DNA of 64,000 nt from positions 1,240,001-1,304,000 of the forward strand of contig JAALGY010000011.1 in assembly GCA_032358165.1 (NCBI GenBank). The letters run 5' to 3'. The notes below the pieces were generated by a model. It had not been told where the DNA came from, did no database searches, and worked only from the letters and a program-made list of their open reading frames with translations. A program made the translations under genes and the position numbers. The stretch's first letter is position 1; every line of letters begins with the position of its first letter. This document shows, in pieces, positions 24,984-36,229 of this stretch. Source of the stretch: Diplosphaera chodatii (taxonomy: Eukaryota; Chlorophyta; Trebouxiophyceae; Prasiolales; Stichococcaceae).

Positions 24984-27900
24984 ATGGCACCCACGAATGA
25001 GGATGCAACCCCTATGGATGCCGCAGCTCCTCATGATGACAGTGACGACAGCGGCTCAGACTCCGACAGCAGCGATGCCGATGCCTTCGAGCTCAGCGAG
25101 CAGGATATGGCTGCCATGCAGACGTTGGAGGAGGCCCTCAAGGCTGATCCCTATAGCTACGACAATCATGTTAAGGTGCAACTCCTGCCCATGCATGCGC
25201 AGCTGCAGCTTGTCATCAGGAATGAAGAGCGTCAGAAACCATCACGACGTCCTGGTCGCTAACAGCCTGGCGTGCCACCTGTAATGTTGCAGTACATCGC
25301 GGTGCTGCGAAAGGGGAAGCTGAAGGAGCGCCTGAAGGCTGCATGGCGGGCGATGCAGGAGCGCTTCCCGCTCACTGAGCAGCTGTGGACAGAGTGGCTG
25401 GACGACGAGGTGTCCGGCTCGTCTCCAGCAGAGATGACACAGCTGCACGAGCTGGCGGTCGGCGACTATTTGTCTGTGCCGCTGTGGCACAGATACCTCA
25501 AGTGAGATCAGTTGCCGGTCTGCGTGATGTGAGAGCCAGCACTCGTCATACAAGCATGCACCTGAACCATCTGAAGACCTGCAGCCAGGTGACGAACATG
25601 TGCTCCAACCAGGTATGTGCGGGACCACGTCGACACGCTGGCAGCAGGCACTCCAGCATCGCATGACAGCTTCCGGCAGCTGTATGAGCTTGCACTCAGT
25701 GCCGGCGGCCTGCATGTGACGCAAGGCTCCCAGCTATGGGATGTTGCCAGGTGCACATAGGGTGGATGCCTCCTTTGCATGTGGCTATTAGGCATGCGGA
25801 CATGTCTGTCTCGATGGTCAACAGGCCGTCTGCTCTGCTTCATTCGCATGGAGTGTATGAGTCCAAGCCTGTGCAGCTGTGCACGTGCTGCTGCACTGAC
25901 GTCTGCAGGGAATGGGAAATGTCGTTGTTGGACCAAGGCCCTGGGAACGTGAAGCAGCAGCAGCGTGTGCGGGCGCTGTTCCACCGGCAGCTGAAGGTGC
26001 CCCTGGCAGATGGGGACGCCACCCTCGCTGCATACCAGGCCTGGGAAGCCAAGCTGCAGTCAGGCGCAGAGGTACAATGCAAATAACTGCCTGCTGCCTG
26101 GCCAGGCTGCACCATTGTAGCATCCTCTGATGTGATGTCTTGAAAGCGCTCTCTGTGTTGGTAAGACCATTGGCTGCATCTGCAGGTGCCGCAAAGTGTC
26201 ATGCAAGGTCACGAAAAGGCAAAGGCAGCTGTGACCTTGCGAGCGGCAAGCGAGGCTTCTGTTGCGCCAGGGAAGCCAGCAGACGAGACGCTGCTTGCAG
26301 CATATGCAGCGTACATCAGGCTGGAGAAGGGAGCGGATGATCCAGCGCGTGTGCAGGTGTGCACAATGTTGGAGGCATGCAGAAGGGACTTGTAGTGTAG
26401 CATGGATCTGCCATACTACACGACGCCTCAGTGGACTGCGAAAGCCCAGTCTCACTTTCCCTGTGTTGACTGCATCCTCATCATGGCCCATGTCGATGCA
26501 GATCATCTACGAGCGGGCGCTATCGGCATTTCCTCTGACGCAGCACCTGTGGTTGGAGTATGCCCGATATGTCGAGGCAAAGCTGCACAGGTGCCATGTT
26601 GACAGGCTCAATGGGAGTGCAGCAAGTGCCCCCAGCTTCAGACTACAACAATTGTGTGGGTGCGCTAAGACCCAAGGAATCCCAGCTGGCCCCTTGAGGC
26701 ACAAACTCCGAAAGTGCTCTTGTGCAGTGCGACAGTGGTGGTGCCAACCTACGCACGCGCGGCACGCAACTGCCCCTGGGTGGGCACCATCTGGGGCCGC
26801 TACCTGAACGCTCTGGAGCGTCAGGGGGTGGACGATGCAGGGCATGCTGCCATTTATGCAACCGCGCTTGGCTCGGGGCTGCAGGTGCTTCCTCAGTACA
26901 CTCACCTCCTGTGGGCGCATGGATTGAGTGCGACTGCAAGCACATGCCGCGCAGTTGGAGGCACGGAGTTGCTTGCTGCATACGACCTGGATGATGTGGT
27001 CTGGCCTGTTGGCTTTGGCCGCACGGTGCTGTCTGTTTCATAAAGCGAGAATGGGAAATGAATCCTGAATATGCAGACCATGGAGGACTACATGGAGGTG
27101 ATTCTGGCACGGGTGGACGCCATCAGGCGGCGTGGGGCTGATGCATTGCCTCAGCTACGGGAGGCATTCACAGCTGCTACCCAGACCCTGCAGGTGCCAC
27201 AAATGGCAGGTGTCGTCCAAGTTTATGCAGAGCAGCAACTGCACTTCCTGGTGAGTGCCTTGCTGCTGACCATTGCTATGCAGGGCGCATTTGGTGAGGT
27301 CTCTGACCCATTGCTGCGGCTGCCAGCGTACTGGGCAGACTGCGAGGCCCACCTTGCCGGGGATGTTGCTGCGGCGCGTGCAGTGTGGGAGGCTGTGCTG
27401 AAGACAGCCGCTGGCAAGTGAGCAAAATTGCAAGACTTTAGCTGATCAAGTCACAGCAAGCACAGAGATGTTGGACGCCTATCCCTGTCCAGCCTTCTCG
27501 TGTGCAAATATAGACCACCAATGTGCATGCCCAAAACTCCAGGACGTCGGAGTCATGGGCCGCGTACATTGCAATGGAGCGGGCGCTGCGCAACATCCGG
27601 GAAGCGCGCACGCTGTACAAACGTTGCTATGCCCGAAAGTTCCCAGATGGCTCGCAGCCTGCGATGTGCTACGCCTGGCTGCGCTTCGAGCGCGAGGAGG
27701 GCAGGTGTGGCCATACGTGCTGCTACCATGAGCATATGCCACTTTGTCTCCAGTCCGCATGTATGCACTGCCAGTATGCATCAGCTTGAGCACATCACTG
27801 GCTGTTTGCCAAAAGGAAGTTGCTTGCACACACTACCTGTTGGACAATCATTGTATTGGACCCCGGCCATGGGTGCATTGCGGAGGACATCCAGGCCAGT

Positions 27901-29924
27901 CCTGAGGGGTGGCACATCCCTTGTCAACATCACCTCGTTCACGTCATCGCCGCTGTTTGCCTGCGCAGCGCCGAGGACCACTTGCAGGCTTGCCTCAAGG
28001 TGGAGCCAATCCTCAACGAGGTTGCCGCGGCTGCCGCTGCTGCAGATGCAGAGACTGCGTCCCGTGCAAAGGTACTGTTCACTCCTGCACAACCTATGCT
28101 GGTAGGCTTAATTCAGAACACATTAAGCGTCTGCCACAGACCCCTGCAGCTTGCGGAGTTTCTCACCAAAGGTTCGTTGTCATCCGCAATGTCTTCACGA
28201 GAGGTCCAGGCGCATGCAGCAGTCAATCCGACATGTGGGCACTGGTGCACTTTAGGAGGCCGTAGCCAAGGCGCCAGCGCTCACTAGAGAGGAGATGCGG
28301 CAGCTTCGCCAGCAGAAGGACCCCAACTGTGCGGCCCTGCTGGTTTGCATGACATGCCTGCGCCTGTGAAGGCGCTGCTTTGCAATGCCCTGCTTACGAG
28401 TATGAATTCGCTGGAGGTGGATGCTCTACTTCCATGAGTTTTCGTTGCTGCTATGCAGTTGGCAAAAAAGGAGGGGACAGCCATCAGGCAGCGACTGGAG
28501 CAGGAAAGAAGCGGAGGCAGCAGGAGGGCCAGCAGCAAGTGCAGCAGGGCAAGAGGCCCCGAACAGATGCAACAGCCCCCGCAGCGGCCGACGGCGCTGT
28601 TGCAGACCATGCCATGCCAATGGAAGCAGACCAGGCTGCACCCGATCCGGGTGCGGCATGAGGGTGTGAACAACCTTGTTGACTCCAGGGGTTGTTAGTT
28701 GCTAACCGCATTTAACCTGTGTATACTGTGGTGGGCAGGTGCAGCAACAGCAGCACTAGATGCTGCCCCAACAGCCACAGCAGCAGCAGCAGAAGCAGCA
28801 GCACAGCCAACCTCGCCGCGGGATGGCGGGGCGGCCTCGCCACGCAGCGGGCCGCAGACGACGGCCTTCGTGCGCAACATCCACCGCGACACCGCAGACG
28901 AGGAGCTGCGGGATGTGTTCGCGGGTTGCGGCGCCATCAAGGGGATGCGCCACGTCCGGCATCCCGCTGGCACCTCAAAGGTCTGCATTTACAGGACTCT
29001 CGGGGTACAGTGTGAATGTGCTGTTTCATGTCCGTCCATGACATACTTTCTGGCAGCTGCAGGCAAGCAGGTTTATTGAACGAACCCAAACCCCATGGTG
29101 TGGCTGGACATCGAGCATCTGAATGTGCTTCCGTAGGGCTTTGCATTCGTTGACTTTGAGGACGAACAGTCACTGAAGGCAGCCATGGCCAGATCAGGCA
29201 CCGAACTTCGGGGTCAGCCGCTCAGCATCCTCGAGTCACAGCCGCCCAAGGTGCAGATGTTAGCCGGGCATGAACTATCATCGGGCCCCTGCAGAGTTGT
29301 CATGCCCGATCCAGTTTGGGGGATGTGCTGCAGTGGCAGTGCTTGTTTGTGCTGCCAGGGCGACAGGGGGCGTGGGCGGGGTGGCAGGGGGGGCGGCCGC
29401 TCTGGGGAGCGCGGACATGGCAGAGCTGCCGGCAGAGGGGTCCCGCACGGCCGGGATGGCGGCCAAGGCCGGGGGGCGCATGGCCGTGATGGCGGCCAAG
29501 GCTGGGGGGCACCAGGCCGTGACGGCGGCCATGGCCGGGGACGCCACGACTCCCAGGGGCCCTCAGGGCTTGGTGGCGGCGCAGGTGTTCGGCGCGTGCA
29601 TAGCATCTTACGCCGAAGATCCTTGATGTGCAGCTGCTGCAGGCTGTTCAGAGTAGATGCAGAGCATGATGTGTAGGCGTTTTTGCTATTGTCACAGGGC
29701 GGGCAGGCTGGGGCGGCTCAGCGGCGGGTCACCAGCACCAGAAGATGGACCTGCAGGCGAGTAACAAGCCGGGTCTGGGCTTGTTCAAGCCGCGTGCTGT
29801 CGCAGTCAGCAGCGAGGAGCACAATCCAGTGCGCACAAACGACGAGTTTAGGAGGATGCTTCTCGCAAAGAAGAAGCCGCCTGCTGCTGGAGAGGGCGGC
29901 GGTGGACATGCTGAGCATCAATGA
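24984..29924 (+). CDS. SART3: SART3/Prp24-like U4/U6 snRNP recycling factor with RGG tail
   Basis: SART3 proteins re-anneal U4 and U6 snRNPs after splicing. The start MAPTNEDATPMDAAA at 24984 leads into an acidic Ser/Asp stretch, then HAT helical repeats spread over many exons: YIAVLRKGKLKERLKAAWRA, LWTEWLDDEV, LWDVAREWEMSLLD, IIYERALSAFPLTQHLWLEY, YARAARNCPWVGTIWGRYLN, LPAYWADCEAHLAGDVAAAR, SWAAYIAMERALRNIREART. A Lys/Arg/Gln nuclear segment follows (KKRRQQEGQQQVQQGKRPR, about 28.51 kb). One RRM spans about 28.85-29.25 kb: TTAFVRNIHRDTADEELRDV, and RNP1 GFAFVDFEDEQSLKAAM. Instead of a second RRM there is a Gly/Arg/Asp-rich repeat (29.36-29.57 kb). The last exon, ending at a TGA at 29924, carries PVRTNDEFRRMLLAKKK, the LSm-interaction peptide typical of SART3/Prp24. 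Confidence 0.92.
29364..29570 (+). repeat. In-frame RGG/GRDGG repeat inside SART3-like gene
   Basis: This Gly/Arg region includes three imperfect copies of a roughly ten-residue unit (GRDGGQGRGAH, GRDGGQGWGAP, GRDGGHGRGRH). At DNA level it is a GC-rich tandem array. RGG boxes commonly bind RNA and mediate nucleolar or condensate targeting. Confidence 0.8.
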
Positions 29925-30035
29925 GCGGGTTCCTTGCACGAAACAAATATTTCGGCTTCTGATCTGTTACGAAGTGGCACAGGCCTCACAGGCCCCATTG
30001 TCTGCGCATCGAGATGCTGGCACAATGTCGTGCAG

Positions 30036-30040
30036 TGTAA
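30036..30040 (+). other. Candidate TGTAA poly(A) signal, SART3-like
   Basis: TGTAA lies 112 nt downstream of the SART3-like stop codon, in the short convergent gap before uS17. TGTAA is the usual chlorophyte polyadenylation signal; use here is inferred. Confidence 0.5.
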
Positions 30041-30170
30041 CCATACGTCGGCATCTGGCTGCCTTCAACCAGCCCTTCAAACAACCGATGACCATACCGC
30101 GACACGAATTGCAAGTACATGGTGCCCTTCTGCAAGTGCTGAGCCCCGTCAAACCCCTCAGATACAGCAG

Positions 30171-31212
30171 CTATGACAGCTGCTCTGCTGGGATGCCTAA
30201 CTCCTCTGTGGACTCCTGTGACTGTGACACGCTGCTGTTCGGGTCCTCCTCGAAGTTGCCTGCGGTAAGACATATGAGGCATTCAGCGCACTGTGCAGGA
30301 ACAAAAGGGCATGAGCACAGGTGCACATGCAACCAACTAGAGGAAGCCTTCAGTGTGGGGTTGAACAGCAGGAAGTCTTGCAAGGAGGAGGCCCACGACA
30401 CATGCCAGCTTATGGCCGCGCTGCCAAAGACTCACCAAGGTCTGCGACCTCGCCAGTCTCCTGTACAGGAGCACGCATTCGCACCATGTCAGCATGGCAG
30501 CATTGACAGCTTACCGGGTGACCGTCGTGTGCGGACAATTGCAGGGATTGGCTGCATCAGAGCATGATTGAGTGGGTGGCCGTCTCACCTCATCGACAAT
30601 GAACCCGAACTTCTTCACGATGGCATCTAGTTTGAAGCGCTTTGTCTTGCTGACGGGGGCGCACGGCACAATGCGCACGTAATCGCCCAGCCCCGCCTTG
30701 CCCTCTTCGTCGTGCGCGACGATGCGGCTGGTCTTCCGCACTCGCTTCCGGTACAGCGGGTGCTCCTTGAAACTGTCGAAGTTGATGATGATGGTCTTGT
30801 CGTTCTTTGCTGAGATCACCTGTGCCACAGCAGATCGCATGCTGGGAGACCTTGCGACACCGTCTCACGGCAGCAGGATCAAGGAGTGCCCAAATCACCT
30901 GTGACACACACCCATGCACACATGACCGCATGCCGTGAGCGCGGTCCGGCGAAGGAGTCCCAGCTTGCGTCCGTACCAGGTCAGCATCCAATCTGCACTT
31001 CCTTTGGGGGTGATAGCACTGCACAGATGTTACGACAGCAGTCCCGGCAGCGTGCGCCCGGCCCTCACCTTGCCCTGCAGAGCCTGCGCTGCCTGGACCT
31101 GCAGCACAGCTGGCCGGTGGACCCTGCCGAGTGCGCTGCTGCGGTGTGTCACTGCGGCGCCCGCGATGGCGTCGCGCATGTGCAGGCTCTGCACGGAGCC
31201 CAGGCACGCCAT
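30171..31212 (-). CDS. Organellar ribosomal protein uS17, probably mitochondrial
   Basis: uS17 is a bacterial-type small-subunit protein that binds 16S rRNA. Exon 1 (31212-31069) starts MACLGSVQSLHMRDAIAGAA, an Arg/Ala-rich presequence, and ends AAQALQGK. Exon 2 (30819-30589) gives VISAKNDKTIIINFDSFKEH, PLYRKRVRKTSRIVAHDEEG and VRIVPCAPVSKTKRFKLDAI, the whole family core. The KRTS..AHDE wording is closer to plant mitochondrial S17 than to the plastid form. After GAG|gtgaga two more exons fit in phase: ETGEVADL near 30.45 kb and NFEEDPNSSVSQSQESTEEL, stopping at TAG 30173-30171. This acidic tail is not part of standard S17. The gene is divergent from Pescadillo. Confidence 0.9.
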
Positions 31213-31594
31213 GCTCAGTGGGTGTGGTCCTCTCAGCAGCGACGCCCTGTCCAAGCGCCTCAATACCCCGCACACGCCGCTCAAGCAGGCTTTCTATTTG
31301 CAAAGTGGTGACAGTGACGTGCTCTTATGTGTATTGCTCATGCAGATCCAACTTTGCTGGTGTCGTTGCCAGGTATGGGCGGCGGAAGCAGCAGCGTCCA
31401 GCAGCCGACAGCCTCGGACCAGTCCGCCTGGCGGCCAAACCTTGCTGCGCGGACTGTGTTGCTTGCAGCCCCATGCTATGTGCAGTGGGTGAGCCGATGC
31501 AGCCTCCAGCAAGTTACATCGCCCTTTCCCGCCATTCTGTGTTGATTATTACACCTTGAAACAACAGCATCCAGTACAACTAGCACGTTTCGGG
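31213..31594. promoter_or_regulatory. Divergent intergenic region, uS17 / Pescadillo
   Basis: About 380 bp between opposite start codons of two ribosome-related genes. The part near 31.5-31.6 kb is AT-richer. No named element is visible. Confidence 0.4.
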
Positions 31595-34500
31595 ATGGCT
31601 GGCAGGAAGACCAAGCGGGTGAGCTGACAACTACATACCGTGCTGGTGTCTCGTGCAGGCACATGCATGCGCTTTTGCATCACACCTTTCCTCCATTGCA
31701 TGACGCAGGGGACGTCTGGCAATGCGGCGCGCTATGTCACGCGCAACCAGGCTTTGAAGAAGCTGCAGCTGCATCTGGGGGAGTTCAGGTAGTCAAGGGC
31801 ATGCGTTTGCTACCACATGAACACCGCTTCATGCAGGGAGATCAAGTTGCATGCGTCAAGCTGGCGGCTCACCTGCAACCCACCCCCTGCAGGCGGCTGT
31901 GCATCCTCAAGGGCATCCACCCACGTGAGCCGAACAAGAAGACGCAGGGACAGAACAAGACGTACTATCATGTAAAGGACCTGGCTTTCCTGGCACACGA
32001 GCCGCTCATACACAAGCTCAGGTCAGATGATGGTGCGATGCTGCAGCGCCGGACGTGTGCATGCTGTGTGGCTGCTGGGTGCATGCACGCATACGTACTC
32101 GGCGCTGAGCTACTCCCCTTTGGCGTCCACAGGCAGCAGCATGCCTACGAAAAGAAAATTCGGAAGGCAAAGGCCAAACGCAATGCAGACTTAGCACAGC
32201 AGCTGGCTGAGCGCAGGCCCACTTACACATTGGACCGGTTGATCAAGGAGCGGTGAGGACCTGGCCCTAGCAGACTCACTCGCCAGAGGCGGTGCACTGC
32301 TTGACTGTGCTCTTTCCACGGCGGAGTGCCAACCCTTGCGGCCGGCAGGACCGCTGACCAAGTCAGGCATTCACGCTTGTTTATGCAAGTGTGATGCATG
32401 CAGGTATCCGTCTTTCATGGATGCGCTGCGGGATCTGGACGATCCTCTGACGCTGACGCACCTGTTTGCGGTGCTGCCGGCGGAGGGTGCGCACAGCATT
32501 CCTCCACACCAGGTGCAGTACAGCGTGCATCAATGTTGAAGCTGCCAGCGCCAGGCACCCTAGGCGCCGTCAGCAAGGTATCGCCTCAAGCCCGCACGCT
32601 CCTCGTAACAGCATCCTGCTCCTCTACACAGGTGGCAATCGCGAGGCAGCTGGCGCTGGAGTGGCAGGCGTATGTGGTTCGGGCGCATGCACTGCGCAAG
32701 GTGTTTGTGTCCGTGAAGGGCTTCTACTTTCAGGTGCCCCGCCATATGCGGCCAATGTGCCCATAAGCACCTGGCTTGCTGTCCAGATGAGTGAGGGCAC
32801 ACTGCCAGAAACAGCTGCTGATAGGTGTGCTCTGGTGTCTCAGGCTGAGGTGATGGGGCAGACCGTCACATGGCTGGTGCCCCACCAGCTGGCGCAGGTG
32901 AGCGTGCAGCGCCGGTGCTGCACAGACGCAATGTTTGCATGCAGCTCAGATGTTGCTTTGAGTCTGCTGTCTATTGATGTTTTGACTATCAGCATCATCA
33001 GCCCTTTGTTGCCATCGCTGTCAGGTTCTGCCAACGGATGTGGACTACCGCGTCATGCTGACATTCCTGGAGTTCTACTCCACCATGCTGCGCTTTGTGC
33101 ACTTCAGACTGTACCACAGTGCGCCCCTCTTTCCACTCACTCATGGGTCTGTGTGCATCCACGCAAGGCCGTTCCATCGACTGCCAGTGGTCTCTGCGGG
33201 CCCCTCTTCTGGGGCTTATCAGCGGTGCTGCTCATGCAGGCCTGGGAGCGACATACCCTCCCCGGGTCGACTCAAAACTGGACGCGGCAGCCACCGGCAT
33301 TGCAGCACTCATGAGCGACTTGGCAGCAGCAGCCGCGCCAGCTACTACAGGCAGCAGACACACCTCAGCCCAGGTTCACGTTGGCCATGTCGACTGACGC
33401 TTATGAGATGATGGGTGCCTACAGTACGCTTCACAGGCTGCATGCAAATCACTGCAGGCACAGCCAACAATACAGCCACTGGCCCTGCCAGTCGCAACTG
33501 CACAGCCAGCAATGACGGCAGCGCCGGCGGCAACGACGGCGAAAGCAGCCACACATCCTCACAGTGAGGATGACAGCGCAGATGAGGCACCGCTCAGCAT
33601 TGACTCCGGGGCGGAGGACTCAGATGAAGAGGAGCAAGCGGCAGATGCCGATGCAGCAGCCACCAGCCCAGAGGTTGGTGACATGGGACTGTGTGCTACA
33701 GAGCAGCATTCATGCTGTTGAGCAGCATCCTTGTGCTGGCCTGCGGCTCATGCTGTCGTGGTTCCTGAACAGCTCGTAATCCCATTTTACTGCCTGTTGT
33801 GCAGGTGTCGGATGCCGAGCTGGCTGAGGCAGATGCGCTGAGCCAGCAGCATGCGGACACAGCCCAGCGCACAGACCTGCAGTCTGCTATAGTCCCAGTG
33901 CCAGCCACAGCAACACATGCCCAGGGCGGAGCAGTTGAGCTAGCCTCCACGCCAGCAGGGGGCGCCCTGAGTGTGCCGCATGACGATGAGGCGGCAGTAT
34001 GCGCCACCCTGTTCCAGGGCCTCGTGTTCTTCCTGGGGTGAGAAACCAGCACCCAGCAAAGCGAGCTGGGTTGTAACAGCCTGCTGCTTGGGAGACGGTG
34101 CAATCACAGCAAGCACGCCTTCTGCACAGTTCCAACATTGCATATGTGTTGATGTGGTGCAGGCGCGAGGTGCCGCGGGAGGCGCTGCTGCTGGTCATCC
34201 GCTCATTTGGTGGCGCTGCGGCCTGGGCTGGGGAGGGCTCACCGCTGGACGAAGCCGATGAGTCCATTACGCACCAGGTGTGCCTTCTGACATGGTACTG
34301 GTGTTGAACAGCATGTATCACAGACAGCTGGACAGTGCAGATCCTGAAGGAACTTCAAGCGGCGCCCGGAGCTGTGTGCAACCGACCAATGCTAGCAGGA
34401 ACCGCACATATGAGTCCTGTGTAGCACAACGATGAATAAAGGTCAGATTGCACTGCTGAGAAATCGATGCAACTCAACTAGCGTGCTGCGGACTGGTAGC

Positions 34501-35693
34501 CACGATGCAGTCTACGCTGTGCGAGCTGAGCATACATTGTTGACGCATGTTGCATGAGATATGCAGGTCATTGATCGGCCAACACAGGGGCATCGCTTCC
34601 TGTCGCGGCAGTACGTGCAGCCTCAGTGGGTGTTCGACAGTGCCAACTTCAGAGTGCGCACTTTTCCCTTCATCCTTTCTCAGCCAACTCACGTTAATCG
34701 GGCGTGCTCCAGTGGGCCTTGCTTGGCTGTGGCTTTGACTGCAGAACATACCCTCACAAGCTGTTCTGCGCCCATGTTGCCGCAGGTTCTGGCAGATGCA
34801 GCGAAGTATGCACCAGGAGCGACACTGCCCCCGCACCTTTCGCCCTTTGTACAGGTGGGGGCTGGTGATGACGAGGAGCATGTGCCCGACTACGCTCTGG
34901 AGCTGCGCCGCCTGCAGGTACGGTGCCAGCAGTAGCATGGCCCTCTGCTGGCTGACCTTGATGCTGCAATGCCGGACGTGCAGCATTATGCCGCCAGGTA
35001 GCCTGCTGTATGCCAAGCACTGCAGGATCAAAAAAAAAAAAAAAACCAGCGTGTCTGCTGACATCCGGCTCTGTTGTGCCGTGTCGAATGCTGGCATCTC
35101 AGAGTTCACCTGTCAGCTGCGCTTGCCATCTGCACAGGACATCGCCAAAGCGGCACGGGAGCGAGCAGCGGGACCAGCAGACCAGCAGTTTCTGGAGGAG
35201 GTGGCAGCCGCAGGCGCCACAGCCAGCGACACAGCTGCGGCAGCCACCCCTTCAGCACCGGCCGCCGCCGTCGAGTCGCAGTATGACGCCGAGCTGCGGT
35301 CTGAGCTGCAGGTGCTGGCAGGACCTTGCGTGTGTCACATGATGGGATGGCTGCTGGCCGGACAGTTTGCATGCCTTGCCTGCGGTGTGAAGTTGTGCTT
35401 CGAACTGCATGAGCATATCATCCCTTCGTGGGTATGCAAAGTGCTGCTGCTGCATGCTACAGGCCGCACGCGGGGAGGATGCTGAGCCAGCAACGCCAGC
35501 GACAGCGCCAGCAGCAGCAGTCCTTGCGCCACAGTCCGCTGAGGACGAGGAGGCGGCGATGGCTGACATCATGATGACGCGCAAGAAGCGCAAGCTGTAC
35601 AACTCGGTGGTCAAGGCCAAGTCTGCTAAGCGGGCGCGTGCCGAGACACTCAAGGCGCGTGCGGCGGCAGCTGCCGCGCATCATAGCAATTGA
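31595..35693 (+). CDS. PES1: Pescadillo, PeBoW complex ribosome biogenesis factor
   Basis: Pescadillo, with BOP1 and WDR12, is needed for ITS2 processing and 60S assembly in the nucleolus. The first exon is MAGRKTKR at 31595, then gtgagc. Following exons: [160 protein letters not shown]. An acidic Ser/Asp linker (about 33.56-33.7 kb) precedes the BRCT domain: [46 protein letters not shown]. The tail is Ala-rich and ends with a basic nuclear segment, [20 protein letters not shown], before TGA at 35693. All family domains are present in order. Confidence 0.96.
35030..35045 (+). repeat. A(16) homopolymer in Pescadillo intron
   Basis: Sixteen consecutive A residues lie in an intron between the BRCT-domain exons and the C-terminal exons. 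It is unusual in this GC-rich region; slippage or an old retrotransposed poly(A) tail are both possible. Confidence 0.9.
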
Positions 35694-36229
35694 AGTGGGG
35701 CGAAAGCGAAGGTGTCACACAACGGTGTCGCAGTCGTTGTCATACAAAGTGGGCTTTGGTAGCTACGACTGGTCTACGGTACCCTACGAGTTGCATGTTG
35801 TCTCTAGTAGGGTTTGTCAGACAAGGGAGACGTGACTGAAGGTGACTCGGAGTCGCCAACGTGACAGCGCTTGCACTGGCCGGCATCGACGTACCCCGCC
35901 ATCTAACCCATCGAGCATCGCTGTGTAGCTCATTTAGACTCCGCCGTAAGCAAGCACATCTGTCATTGTGGAAGTTGTCGGTGCCAAGGACTGGCATCAG
36001 CCTGGGTGTTACGTGAGACGCCTCCGGTCCAGTCGGCCTTGGGAGGCTGAAACAAGCTGACAACTGCGGCAAAGAGATATCACAGCTGCGTCGCTGCTAG
36101 CGAGGGTCGCGCTGCTGGCAGCAGCGTGACGGAGTACAGCTCCCGTCTGTCGGACCCATCCAAGCAGCATGGCCGTGGTGACGGTCCCCCAGTGACACTT
36201 GACAGCACGCACACTTTCGACCACGCACC
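35694..36229. other. Tandem intergenic region, Pescadillo / Cu-ATPase
   Basis: About 540 bp between two plus-strand genes, expected to hold the Pescadillo 3' UTR and the ATPase promoter. I see no coding frame and no repeat. Confidence 0.4.

Noticed and set aside
29683..30567. Open plus-strand frame of 294 codons
   Set aside because: It covers the last SART3 exon in a different frame and continues antisense over uS17 exons; no family pattern.
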